From the NCBI GenBank assembly GCA_958450365.1, contig CAUEEP010000930.1, forward strand, positions 993,501 through 1,057,500: a stretch of 64,000 bases of DNA, in the 5' to 3' direction. The notes below the pieces were generated by a model. That model worked only from the letters and a program-made list of their open reading frames with translations, made no database searches and had not been told where the DNA came from. The DNA comes from Mesorhabditis belari (Eukaryota > Nematoda > Chromadorea > Rhabditida > Rhabditidae). Made by a program: the position numbers and the translations under genes. How positions within the stretch are numbered: the first letter of the stretch is position 1; each line of letters starts with the position of its first letter. Shown one piece after another: positions 20,580 through 31,378 of the stretch.

Positions 20580-23500
20580 TCACCCCTCCCCCTTTAATAT
20601 TTTTCTAATAACCTTTCGAATTTCGCTCGATGTACGTGTGACTTCTGAAGCGGTTGGCCTTTGGTTAGGGTCAAAATGACAGCAACTGAAATGGGATGAT
20701 TTGGAGATTGTCCAAGATTATTGAGAAATTAAAGGTCTCACAATAAAATCACCTCAACACGAGGTCGCGGATGATTTTTGGGCAACTCAACGTCTCGACC
20801 TCCTCAAGTGAGCCCTTGTCGCGGAAAACTGTCTTCAGCTCGTCTAACCCGAAAAACAGCCCACTCCCGTTATCATAAATGAATTGGGCGAAAAGTTGCC
20901 TTAAATTTTTTGTAATTAACTGAAACATATCAAAATTTAATTAGACGCCAACTAGACAACACTTCTAAGTTTTTGGGTTTGATCAAAAGTGAAATATTAG
21001 GTTGGCAACTAAATAATGTCGATCGTCTTTTCTTGAAAAAATCTGCTAATTTTTGCTCTTAATCTATTCTCTTTTATTGTTGATTGAATATTATTGATTA
21101 TAAGTTTTTTTTATTCTTGATTTGAAACTTTTCATAAAATTTTGTTCAGAAATGGAAGATCTCAAATATCGTATGCGTGTTTGTCTCTGGTACGACTACA
21201 AACGAGACAAAACAGCTGCCGAATCCCACAGAGATTTATTGAAAGTTTTTGGTGATAAAGCTCTTTCCGAAAAACAATGTGAGAGATGGTTTCGACGGTT
21301 TAAGGATGAGGATGAAAAGCTTGAAGATGAACCCCAGCTTCTGCAGGACGATATTTTGGAAGCAGCTTTAAAGGAGGACCCAAGTCAAACATTACGAGAG
21401 CTCGGGAATCGATTGGGCTTCTCTCACACGGCAATCGAAAAGCGACTTCATGCGTTGGGAAAAAGTAACCGCAGTGGAAAGTGAATTCCTCATGAATTGA
21501 GCGACGAAAACAAGGCTTCTCGTCTTATCACTGCTGAAATACTACTGAGACTTGCGAAAAGGGGAGGCTTCTTGGACTCCATTGTCACTTCCGATGAAAA
21601 ATGGATCTTTTATGATAATCGAACGCGAAAACGATAGTGGCTTAGCCCAAATGAAGACCCAAAACAGACTCCGAAGCCGGATATCCACTCAAAGAAAACT
21701 CTCCTCTGTGTTTGGTGGAATTCTCGTGGACTTGTCCATTTTGAGATTCTCAAAAGCGGTCAAACGGTTAATTCTGACTTCTATTCGTCACAACTACAAC
21801 GCGTAGATCAAGCACTTCGCTCTCAAGGGGTCGAACCCTCTTCCATTCATTTTCTCCACGATAACGCAAAGCCACACACTGCAAAAGTGACGATGAAGAA
21901 AATTGTGAAGCTAGGCTGGAATGTTCTTCCTCATGCGCCATACAGCCCGGATATGGCGCCAAGTGATTACCATCTTTTTCGATCGATGCAACACTTTCTA
22001 GCTGAGAAAAAGTTCAATGATCTTGAAGAAGTCGGGATTTCGGCGCAGAAGTTTTTTGACGATAAACCAGAAGAATTTTTCAAGAGAGGAATCCAACTGC
22101 TCCGTCAAAAGTGGAAACAAGTAATAAAGAATGACGGAGAATACCTTTTGGATTGATGTTGTTATTCGTTCATCTTGTTGATAAATTCTTGTTGTTACTG
22201 AAAATCGACATTATTTAGTTGCCAACCTAATAGAAGTGAAAAATGATAGCTTGCCGTCTCTCGATGATCTCCCAACAAGTAATGCCCATCGAGTAAATAT
22301 CGCTGGCAAAAGTGACCTGAAAATTGTTTCAAGGTCAACCAAATTTTCAACGTACTACAGCAACATATTATATTAGGTTGTCCAATAAGTAATGCGTGTT
22401 TTGACACGATTTTCAAAATATCACAAAATTAACAAAAGAGCACTTTATTAATCGATATATTCTCCACAACAATCAACAACATTTCTCCATCGTCCGAGCA
22501 AAGAGTGAAGTCCGTCATAATAGAATGAAGCTGGTTTCGATGAGAAGAAATCGTCGAGCCATTTTTGCACGTCGTCAACACTTTTGAACTTGTGTTCTCC
22601 AAGAGCGTGCGCCATCGAACGGAACAAATGGAAATCAGATGGAGCCAGGTCTGGACTATACGGCGGATGTGGGACAGTCGACCATCCAAGCTTCTCAATC
22701 TTCTGCTGTGCGATTTTTGCAATATGCGGACGAGCATTGTCAAACTGCAGTTTAATCATCGAAGTGTCCTCTCCTTTACGACAAAGAGCTTGCTGCACTC
22801 TTTCCAATTGTTGAGAGTACAAGTCAGCAGTGACCATTTGACCGGGGTTTAGAACTTCAAAATGTACGATTCCTTTAGAATTCCACCATACGCACAATAG
22901 GGCCTTCTTTCCATGCAATTCTGGCTTTGGCGTCGGTTTCGGATCTTCTCCCGGCGACAACCACTGGTGCTTCCTCGTTGCATTGTCAAAAGAAATCCAC
23001 TTCTCGTCCGCAGTAACGATGGAATCAATAAAACCAGAGTTCTTTGTTTGGCCAATGAGAAACCCACAAATTGATACACGAGCAGCTTTATTCGCTTCAC
23101 TCAATTTGTGGGGAAGCCACTTTCCGCATCGATTAAATTTTCCAATCTCATGGAGATGATTGACGATTATTGATTTGGAACAATCAAATAATTCGGCCAA
23201 CTCACGAGTAGTTTGAGTTGGATCAGACTCAATGGTGTTAAGCAAAGCTTCGTTATCAAAAACGACTGGCCTTCCAGCGCATTCCTCGTCCTCTAACGAC
23301 TCGTTTCCGTCCGCAAATCGTTTAAACCAGCGCTGGCACTGACTGATTGAAATTGAATCCTCTCCAAATGCGGCACAGATAGTTCGATGGCAATCCGCTG
23401 CAGTTTTACCTCGTTTGAAATCATACAGCATTGATGCGCGGACAACAAACTTTTTGTCTTTCATCTGCAAAACAACATATCTATTATAAAACAAAGGCAA

Positions 23501-24601
23501 ATGAATAAAATAATATATAAAAATAAACACAAGATGCTGATGATTAAAAAGAGCATATATTTGCTCGAAGCGATTTCGCAATAGTTTCGAAATAAGTAAC
23601 ACGCATTACTTATTGGACAACCTAATATTTTTTAATACATATCAATAGAAAAACAAAAAGCTGAGCATTTTTACCTTCTCAACAAGTGGATCGTGAATCT
23701 CAGGGCTCATGTACCTCTCGGTGCCCACAAAGTGCCCTGTGACTCCCTCTTTGCCCGCACTCCCGGTCGATCTGGCTAGGCCAAAATCCGCGAGCATGAG
23801 ATAATAGAAGGTTTGCACAAGAATACTGAATGCTTTAAAACTGAATTTGATTATTTTAAACAACTCACTTGTCCGGCTTGATATCTCGATGCAATTGGCC
23901 GATCTTTTCAAGATATTCCAAGGCCGAAAAGAGCTGCTCCATCCAGCAAATCACCGTGTAGATCGAATACTGGTAGATTGGATTGAAGATAACTAAAACT
24001 TGCTGAGAATAAGGATTTCGCACTTTTTCAAAGGCTGAGGCCATGGAAAACCGGCTTAAACAAAAGCCTAGACGAACCCAATCTAGAAGTCTTAAATTTT
24101 GTTCTTGAGCCCTTGCGCAAAGCCTTTTTTTCTTAGCTTAAAATTCAAGAACGAACCCTCTTTCAATGATTGCCTCTCCGCCATTTCCATGATGATCCCG
24201 ATTTTTTCGCTTCCCTCCCCACTCTTCGTCACGTAACCAAAGCATTGCACGATGAGCTTGTGCTTATGGTTTTGTAATGTTCGAAGCTCTTTGTCGAGGG
24301 ATTCTCGCCAGTTCAAATTTTCCGATGAAAACAATTTGAGGACCATTTTGCTGAATTGAGATATTCTTGACAATGGAATTGCAAGTGAAAATAGTAATCT
24401 ATTTTTTAAGGATGGGAATCTCAACTAAGAATTTTTTCGGTGTCTATTCTATTTTGCATCTAGCACTCACACGGGATGCAATTCGGTGATCTTGTAAACG
24501 GTGGCATAGCCACCGTGTCCTAGTATGTTCTCCTTGTCCAACCATCCTTTGACTTTAGCCTCCGCCTCGGATAACGAGATGATTTTCGAGGATTTGAACA
24601 T
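20580..24601 (-). CDS. Serine/threonine protein kinase, multi-exon, interrupted by two mariners
   Basis: The exons read 24601-24471, 24350-24157, 23992-23869, 23825-23675, 22316 to about 22231, 20919-20753 and 20685-20580. All joins that I could test match in phase. Motifs in order are the Gly loop GHGGYATVYK, the VAIK-like VLKLF, alpha-C KELRTL, HRDIKPDNILV, DFGLAR, GTERYMSPEI, SDIYSMGITCWE and NQRPTASEV. All key catalytic residues are present. The intact mariner 22373-23625 lies in the intron between MSPEI and SDIYS. The dead mariner 20997-22230 sits in coding sequence just after IERRQ, or in an intron with a donor I cannot find, so the gene may be broken. An AAG|gtt donor near 20611 could splice in phase 0 to gene N (18306), giving a kinase-N fusion. 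Otherwise it stops at TGA 20582-20580. An upstream 5' exon is possible (ttttaag|GGC at 24616). Confidence 0.75.
20997..22230 (+). mobile_element. mariner (TTAGGTTGGCAACTAAATAA family), full length, dead
   Basis: 1234 bp with TA duplications at 20995-20996 and 22231-22232. The right end mirrors the left (ttatttagttgccaacctaa). The transposase carries two nonsense changes. The insertion interrupts the kinase gene. Confidence 0.95.
21152..22156 (+). pseudogene. mariner transposase with two in-frame stops
   Basis: The frame is continuous from ATG 21152, which directly follows ttcag|AA, to TGA 22154-22156. Two codons have become stops: TGA 21482-21484, where the family has the Trp of the WxPHEL linker, and TAG 21635-21637, where a Gln is expected. 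The catalytic set is intact (TSDEKW, HDNAKPH, APSDYH), with 34 residues between the second and third Asp (DD34D). Only point nonsense changes separate it from a working reading frame. Confidence 0.9.
22373..23625 (-). mobile_element. mariner (TTAGGTTGTCCAATAAGTAA family), full length, apparently intact
   Basis: 1253 bp, TA duplications at 22371-22372 and 23626-23627, matching TIRs and an unbroken transposase. It is the likely parent of the deleted copies at 9185-9724 and 18432-18962. It is inserted in a kinase intron on the kinase's coding strand. Confidence 0.95.
22448..23464 (-). CDS. mariner transposase, 338 aa, intact
   Basis: DD34D cut-and-paste transposase that cleaves and joins at TA sites. 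The start is ATG 23464 (MKDKKFVVRASM), which immediately follows a ttttgcag acceptor, so the longer in-frame start at 23602 inside the TIR leader is less likely. Residues 1-110 form the paired helix-turn-helix DNA-binding region. The linker WLPHKL matches the family WVPHEL motif. The catalytic residues lie in TADEKW, FDNARPH and APSDFH, with exactly 34 residues between the second and third Asp. The YSPDLAPSD motif is canonical. The protein ends at GEYID near the 3' TIR. No break was seen. Confidence 0.95.
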   Translation of the reverse strand: MKDKKFVVRASMLYDFKRGKTAADCHRTICAAFGEDSISISQCQRWFKRFADGNESLEDEECAGRPVVFDNEALLNTIESDPTQTTRELAELFDCSKSIIVNHLHEIGKFNRCGKWLPHKLSEANKAARVSICGFLIGQTKNSGFIDSIVTADEKWISFDNATRKHQWLSPGEDPKPTPKPELHGKKALLCVWWNSKGIVHFEVLNPGQMVTADLYSQQLERVQQALCRKGEDTSMIKLQFDNARPHIAKIAQQKIEKLGWSTVPHPPYSPDLAPSDFHLFRSMAHALGEHKFKSVDDVQKWLDDFFSSKPASFYYDGLHSLLGRWRNVVDCCGEYID

Positions 24602-24879
24602 CGAATATTCAAAAAAGCCCTTAAAAGAAGTTTACGATTATCCAATAACTTTTTTAAAAGCAAATTGCAAAAGTAAGTTGTCACCGTAAACAGTATTAAA
24701 GAGTATGAATTGAATTTACTTTAAAATTTGTGTTCTTGTTGAGTTTTGCTTTTTTTTCTGAAAGTCTTCTTCCTTTTCTTTTATTTTTTTCCCTCAATTC
24801 ATCCCTCTTTTTGGTGTTACTGATAAAAGTGAAAAAGGCAAACATATGACACATAAAGAGAAAAAACGAGAATGGGAGC

Positions 24880-25072
24880 CCATTAATTTTTTATTTCCAA
24901 AAATTCTAAGCGTTTTCGTTCCATTCCGTTTTACGTTTGCTGCATCACGGTACGCTGGATGATACAACTGAGCATTCCCGAAAATCTGCATTTGCGACAT
25001 TATCGGATTGACTCCTGGTGGTGGCACGGGATGCCAATAAATTGTACACAATTCTTGTTTATGAAAATACAC
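24880..25072 (-). pseudogene. Fragment of the Pro/Met-rich A family
   Basis: Minus-strand words PVPPPGVNPIM, QMQIFGNAQLYHPAYR match the 37.5-kb copy (PVPPPGINPIM, QMQMFGNAHLNHPAYR) closely. The rest of the gene is missing and the frame runs into unrelated sequence. It lies just 5' of the kinase gene, which mirrors the kinase-scrap/A arrangement at 37 kb. Confidence 0.8.
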
Positions 25073-25221
25073 GATATTTAATTGACGGAGCGTGCAGCTA
25101 AAGAACTCTCTTCAATTTTGCATTTATCAAAATGAAAATAGCTTGGTTTACGGTAGATTCCACTCATAACTAAAGTGCAGCATTCAATATTTTTGCAAAC
25201 TTTTTTCACTTTCCAATAGTA

Positions 25222-25742
25222 TTAGGTTGATGCAAAAGTCTTTTTCATTTTTTTCGTACTTCTGTTAAAAAGTAACAAATTCACCAATTAATCTATAGTT
25301 TGCTCTATAAAAAAAGTGTTTTTTTGTTCAATTGGCATCTTTTTAAATGAATTTCGGTTGACTTTCAAGCAAATTCGAGAGTGAAAAACGCCTTTTTCGT
25401 AAAAATCTATAAAAAACTCTACGGAAAAATTGGCTGAATGAATTTCTCTGAAATTTTGGCGAAATATCAAACGTTTTTTTCTCTATCTTTTATCTATTGA
25501 CACGAAGATAGGTTTTCTTTAGCTAAGGTGTCTAAACCGCATCATCGAGTTAGCCCTTTTTGACTACCCGACTTCATACTCTCAAGAAAATCCAGGCATT
25601 CAATATTTTTAAACCCGTTTTAATGTTATTTTGCAGAAAAATAATTGGTTTTTCTAATGAAATCAACCGTAGTTTAATTGGTGCATTTGTTGGCTTGAAA
25701 CGGCAGACGAAAAAAATGAAAAAGACTTTTGCATCAACCTAA
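25222..25742. mobile_element. mariner-like MITE (TTAGGTTGATGCAAAAGTC), copy 1
   Basis: 521 bp with TA duplications and ~35-nt TIRs ending cttttgcatcaacctaa. A second copy, inverted, is at 30856-31378, with more than 97 percent identity by eye. No transposase is encoded. Confidence 0.95.
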
Positions 25743-25774
25743 TAAAAACATTTCTCTACATTGGAAAATAAATT

Positions 25775-26262
25775 TTTCACTTTTTTTACTTTTTCCAAAA
25801 CAAAGTATAGTCAAAAACAGTTTTTTAAGGCTTTAAACTCTAAGGCTTTAAACTCTAAGGCTTCATACAACTTTAATTATTTTATTTTAACACTTTAACA
25901 CGAGTTGTGATCCAGAAACAACAAAATTGATCCGGCTGGATGCGTAAAATGGAGATTTTAGTGGGTACAGAGTTGAGTCCAGGCTTCAATAGCAGCCTCA
26001 GCAAAAGTAATTACTGTCTTTCAGAGCTGAAAAGTCTTGTATCTATTTTTCAAATATCGTAGACATACTGAACGGAAAGCGATTATGATGATGTTGAAAT
26101 GCACTTTGCGCTTTATCTTCCTATCGCTTTAAGCTTTCTAAGACTCACCTGTATCACTGAATTTCTCATTTCTTTTCGAAAAATTGATTCATTCAAAGTT
26201 TAGAGCCTTAAAAAACTGTTTTTGACTAAACTTTGTTTTGAAAAAAGTAAAAAAAAAGATAG
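25775..26262. mobile_element. Foldback element
   Basis: The left arm (acaaagtatagtcaaaaaca followed by gttttttaaggctttaaact) is complementary to 26195-26260. A 19-nt unit (ggctttaaactctaa) is tripled in the left arm. No ORF was found. Confidence 0.7.
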
Positions 26263-27015
26263 AAGTTGAAAAATTTTCAGATTTTTGACTTTTTTGCCTT
26301 GACTAAAACTAAAAATATACTCGTAACTGCCTTTTAAAAAGTGAGGAACCCATATGAGGAACACATTCTACTTAGAGGCGAATCATTCGACATTTTCTCA
26401 TAAACCCTTTTGTTGTTTCTTTGGGCTAAAAAAAGCCATCATTGACAATTGTTAGGGATAGGAATTGAATGAATAAAAATAAACATCGACTCCAATCGAC
26501 TATATCTTATAAATAGTATTTGTGCGTTTGAAGTATTTGTGGGCAACACGTTCAGAATTAAAAAGAAATACTATTTTTGTACAATATTATTTTTGTAAAA
26601 AGAAATACAATTTCACATTTATCACATTTGAGCTTCTTTTCTTTTTTTGACTTAGTATTGGATAGCGAATCGGCTCTTATAAGGTTTAGGAGAATGTTGA
26701 GTAAATAGTTAGAACTGCAAATGAATAGCACTTATGTTTTCTTTCTTTCAAACCAAAATGGCTCTACTATTGAGAAAGCCAAGGCTGATAAGCATAGCTA
26801 AAGAAAATCGGGTACATATGGGTTATCTCCTCCGCACTCTTTCATATGGGTTCTGATCGAATTATTCATAGCTGATCAAATCGATCGAATTATTCATACA
26901 TCATCAAATTGATCGAGCTATTGATATCTCATCCAAATTGATCGAATTATTCATAGCCATAACTCATCTGTAATTGATCCCCCAATAGAACAGCCCCTTT
27001 AATAGATACTTCTAA
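26263..27015. other. AT-rich, no gene; short tandem repeat at 26858-26960
   Basis: Three to four ~33-nt copies of aattgatcgaattattcata-like sequence. The word cgggtacatatgggttatct (26810) is repeated in inverted form at about 28865, on the other side of the Tc3-like element. Confidence 0.5.
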
Positions 27016-27017
27016 TA

Positions 27018-28830
27018 CAGTGCGTTTCAAATTCTTAAACGCACCCTCTAAAATAGCGAATTTGGCTTTTTGACCACCGCTACAACTATTAATCTTTTTC
27101 TATTAGAAAGAGCATGTCTTAAAACCTAAAAAACACGAAAAATAAGCATACTGTCAAAAATAAAAATTTTCAAAACAGAAACTTTTTGCTAAATCAACCG
27201 TTTCAAATTCTTAAACGCACTATGAAAATATTTTTATTTATCGACACAAAATAACAATCAAAGGTAAAAAACCAAAACTAATAATCTGTACACGCACCAG
27301 AACGATTAACTACGTGAAAAATGCGGCCTGGCATTGAGTTGATGAGGTTTTGAAAAGCCAAGACGTCGAGATAGCTTCAAGCCAAACGGATCGCTGTTTT
27401 AAGTACAAAATACGTCTTGAAACTGACGATGATTTTTGTAGGCAGCTTGGACAAGTATTCGGAATCAATTCCCTATCGGATTGACGTCAGGAGATCGAGC
27501 GGGTCAGTCCAAAGTTGCAATGTTGTTGTTGTTCAGCCGGTCTCGGGTGTCTCCGGCTCGATGAATTGACGCGTTGTCGTATTGAAACAAATCGGGAACG
27601 GTTGGATTTAGGAGCAAAAACAGTAACAAGCAATTGTTCAAGATATATATTGAGTCATCCGATTCGAAACCATCTTCAGAGCGACCGTTCCATCAGCACA
27701 AAAGGCGGCCCAAACTATCACAGAACCACCGCCAAAGTTTCGAGTCCCAAACACCATCGGATCACGTCGAAGGTCCCTCCAATAGTAGCCAACGCCATCG
27801 GGGCCATCCAAATTCCATTGCTTCTCATCGGAAAAGATCACCTAAACGCAAAAAAAATAATAAAACATAAGCGGCTTTCTAACCATAGACCAATCCTGAT
27901 TCATATGAGCTTTGGCGAACGCCAATCGGGCTTTCTTGTGCAAAAGCGTCACAGCCGGTTGCTTGTTCAACAAGTGTCGATCGATATGTGAATTTTCCGT
28001 GACGGCTCGCCAAATTGTCGACTTCGAAGCGTCGATTTTCCGTTCCGTTTTCACGTCATTGATCGTTTTTCCGTGGATGTCGTTCACAAAATGGCGTCTA
28101 GCTCGCGGTGCAAGCTTTTGTTTTCGCCCTGGGTTCTTCTTTGGTGCAGAAACGAACTCAACTTTATATAATTTTGCCGGCAGAGTCGGATTGGCCCAAA
28201 TTTTTTGCGATTTTCCTTATTGAGTCGCCAATCCTCAAACCGCATCAATCTGGCCTTCCTCATAATCCGTGAGCAGCTTTCCGTGTGCCATTTACTTGGA
28301 AATTAACAAAAATTATAAATTTAAGAAAAAAATATGCACAACAAAACGAAAAATTTCAAATAACAGCAGCAAAGGCGGATGCGTTTAAGAATTTGAAACG
28401 GTTGATTTAGCAAAAAGTTTCTTTTACTTCTTGTAAAGGATGTGGACTAGATTTGGGTTATTAAAGAGAGTGATCCCTTTTTATCCCCCATCTCTAACAC
28501 CCCAACCCAACCACCTCCAACTAGGGAGTCCCAAATACGACCTGTAGTTGCACTGTATTGCATAACGAAGATACATATCTTTATTTACAGTAATACAAAA
28601 AGAGCCAAGCCCCCCCCCGCAACTAGGACCCCCCTCAAAGGGAGCAAGAGAATTGAAAGTAAAAAAAAACTATTTTGAAAATTTTTATTTTTGACAGTAT
28701 GCTTATTTTTCGTGTTTTTTAAGTTTTAAGACATGCTCTTTCTAATAGAAAAAGATTAATAGTTGTAGCGGTGGTCAAAAAGCCAAATTCGCTATTTTAG
28801 AGGGTGCGTTTAAGAATTTGAAACGCACTG
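27018..28830 (-). mobile_element. Tc3-like transposon with 158-bp outer arms
   Basis: TA duplications at 27016-27017 and 28831-28832. The outer arms 27018-27175 and 28673-28830 (starting CAGTGCGTTTCAAATTCTTA) differ by one base. A second inverted pair (27177-27222 and 28381-28432, with the core cgtttcaaattcttaaacgc) lies inside and brackets the transposase. About 240 nt at 28433-28672 has no counterpart on the left. Confidence 0.85.
27400..28291 (-). pseudogene. Tc3-like transposase, degenerate
   Basis: Starts at ATG 28291 (MAHGKLLTDYEEGQID). The words FVNDIHGKTINDV, STIWRAVTEN, FSDEKQWNLDGPDGVGYYW and FQYDNASIHRAGDT are typical of Tc3-like DDE transposases. An intron-like gap follows QDWSMV near 27895-27840. 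The third catalytic residue is lost: the family NPIEN reads NPIGN, a Glu to Gly change, followed by a stop. Two Trp codons have become TGA, so it is inactive. Confidence 0.85.
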
Positions 28831-29857
28831 TAGATGCAAATTATAAAACGCATTTTGAGTGGGTGGGAGATAACCCATATGTACTGAAAATCGATGTTGA
28901 AAACGAATTGAGAACTTTTTCAGCGAATGAAGCTTTTTGTGGTTGCCATTCTTTTGGAGATCGCTTGGGTGCCAAGGCTGGAGGCATGGTGTTGTGGTGT
29001 GCCCTGTTGTGGGATATTCTCCGTGGCTACAGTAAGCTAAGCATCACTTCGATTTGGTTACATATTTCAAAGGGTTTTCATTTATCAAAGAAAATCTCAT
29101 TTTTTAAAGAAAGTCTTCTGTAAAGAGGTGATTTTTCACCGACGAAAACCTGCCTTCTACCTCTTCCAGAAAATCTCTTGCCCAATCAACTGGGAGATTT
29201 TTGGTATCAAATTGTGTAGAAATGTGCAATGGTTATTTTTACTTAAAAGAATCTTTGAAAAGATTTGATTTGTATTTGAACAAAGTTAGAAAAGTTTTTG
29301 AGAGTAGAGTTCCGACTTTTGGTTAGAAATATGTTAAAAAATGCGTAAAAGAGACAAAATCCAAGAGTTTCACCAATTTTCCAGTGTCTCGGCATTGAAT
29401 GTAATGTTTTTTGTTGCAATTGCAATAACCACAAACTATGCTTGATGCCCGAGTGGGGCCTTCGACTCCAATCCGCAGGTGAAATCAAAGACAATTTTGG
29501 TCCTAGCTGATGTTTTCAACAAGAATCAGTATTTTTTTGTTTAGATTTTTGTTTAAATATCATAGGGCAGTGCAAATTATTCATTTTTATAACAGAAAAG
29601 CATACAACAAACCACAGAAAAGCATACAACAGACTACGTCAAACAAACAACAAACTACAACAAACTTTGAAACCCAAATATTTCCAACTTATTAAGCGTT
29701 TAAAAAAGAATTTCAAGAGCAGTTTTATAACACTTTAATTGTTGTTTTCAAAAAAGAATACAGCAATTAATTTCCAACACGACATAACAAAAAAATATAA
29801 AGGAAAATTAGCCGAAAAAAACCCTTATATGACTAATATAAACAGTACAATTTATAA
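28831..29857. other. No gene supported
   Basis: AT-rich. The minus-strand block 29395-29490 is slightly more GC-rich but has no consistent splice-bounded frame. A caacaaactacaacaa-type simple repeat lies at 29595-29660. Confidence 0.4.
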
Positions 29858-30120
29858 TACCGTAATAATTCTAATAGAAGACCTGGTCTTCTAATTTTCA
29901 ACCCCCTTCCCCAAAGGGTCTTCTATTAGAGACTGGTCTTGAATTTGTCAAAGCTTTAGAGAACGATTTTAGGAAGCAACCCTTTTTAAAAATCAGTCAC
30001 ATTTGTATCATCACTTTATTCACTTAGTTAAAGCAACAATTAACAACAATAACAACAAATAATTATTAACATAAAACATAAAACAATTTGAAAGGAGCAA
30101 ATCCGTTAAAAAGCCTCAAT

Positions 30121-30624
30121 TTAATTTTCATTAATGTCATTGATTTCAATCGAGGCATCGCTTTCGTAATCCTTGTTTTCCTCGTCTTCGCCCAAATCAA
30201 TTTCATCCAATAATTGAGCAACCATCTCATCATTTCGGGCGAGTTGCGTATTTGTGAGGGTTCGGCCACCTCCTTTTAACCTCTTGTATGATTTCCCCAT
30301 CTTTCGCAATCGTTTTTCTTGCGAAATCCATTCGCGAATCATCTTTCTGCTGACTTGAAACTTTGTGTTTGCAACATTCTTTGAGATCGTCTTTGCAAAT
30401 TCAATTGTTTCTAACTTAAACTCGATCGAATATGCCTTCCGTTTGTTTCCATTCTTGAGCAGTTCCGCTTCGAGAGCCTCCAAAGCATTCTCCGAATCTT
30501 GATTCATCTCGTTTTCATTCTCCTTTTCTCGTTCCTTGAAGATTTCAAAGTCGTCTCCTTCATCTTTTCGAATATCTCGATACTCCTCCAGAGAATCCGT
30601 GCGAATTGGCAGTCGCTCAGCCAT
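30121..30624 (-). CDS. Brinker-type helix-turn-helix protein of a pogo-like element, 167 aa
   Basis: Start ATG 30624 (MAERLPIRTD) lies six bases after a ttttcag acceptor, so I prefer it to the ATG at 30645. Residues 1-50 are acidic. At about 58-100 the motif KRKAYSIEFKLETIEFA, then SRKMIREWISQEKRLRKM and KGGGRTL, matches the Brinker/CENP-B-like DNA-binding domain found at the N-terminus of pogo-superfamily transposases. The acidic tail (residues 140-167) ends without any DDE/D domain. It could bind the element's ends and act as a repressor or accessory factor, but that is inference. The TTTTCAG leader suggests a spliced transcript. Confidence 0.75.
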   Translation of the reverse strand: MAERLPIRTDSLEEYRDIRKDEGDDFEIFKEREKENENEMNQDSENALEALEAELLKNGNKRKAYSIEFKLETIEFAKTISKNVANTKFQVSRKMIREWISQEKRLRKMGKSYKRLKGGGRTLTNTQLARNDEMVAQLLDEIDLGEDEENKDYESDASIEINDINEN

Positions 30625-30855
30625 CAGCCCTGAAAATAAACACATTATTTATTTTAAGACAAGAAACAAGAATTACAAAAAACACTAGTAGGAAAGAAAT
30701 AATAACTTTGCACAATGATTTTTACAAGAAAATCTGGGTGGTAGCGGGATACGGTAACATAGTGCATTTTAAGAGTTTGGGTCTTCTATTAGAGACTGGT
30801 CTTCTATTTTTCAACCTCCCTTCAAAAGGGTCTTCTATTGGAGACTGGTCTTCTA

Positions 30856-31378
30856 TTAGGTTGATGCAAAAGTCTTTTTCATTTTTTTCGTCTGCCGTTT
30901 CAAGCCAACAAATGCACCAATTAAACTACGGTTGATTTCATTAGAAAAACCAATTATTTTTCTGCAAAATAACATTAAAACGGGTTTAAAAATATTTAAT
31001 GCCTGGATTTTCTTGAGAGTATGAAGTCGGGTAGTCAAAAAGGGCTAACTCGATGATGCGGTTTAGACACCTTAGCTAAAGAAAACCTATCTTCGTGTCA
31101 ATAGATAAAAGATAGAGAAAAAAAACGTTTGATATTTCGCCAAAATTTCAGAGAAATTCATTCAGCCAATTTTTCCGTAGAGTTTTTTATAGATTTTTAC
31201 GAAAAAGGCGTTTTTCACTCTCGAATTTGCTTGAAAGTGAACCGAAATTCATTTAAAAAGATGCAAATTGAACAAAAAAACACTTTTTTTTATAGAGCAA
31301 ACTATAGATTAATTGGTGAATTTGTTACTTTTTAACAGAAGTACGAAAAAAATGAAAAAGACTTTTGCATCAACCTAA
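30856..31378. mobile_element. mariner-like MITE (TTAGGTTGATGCAAAAGTC), copy 2, nested in the pogo-like element
   Basis: Inverted relative to copy 1 at 25222-25742. Its TA target lies in the subterminal ggtcttctatta repeat of the host element. It is therefore younger than the pogo-like insertion. Confidence 0.95.

Noticed and set aside
27515..27991. 158-codon plus-strand frame and neighbouring plus-strand frames to 28223
   Set aside because: They are antisense to the Tc3-like transposase, which explains the open reading.
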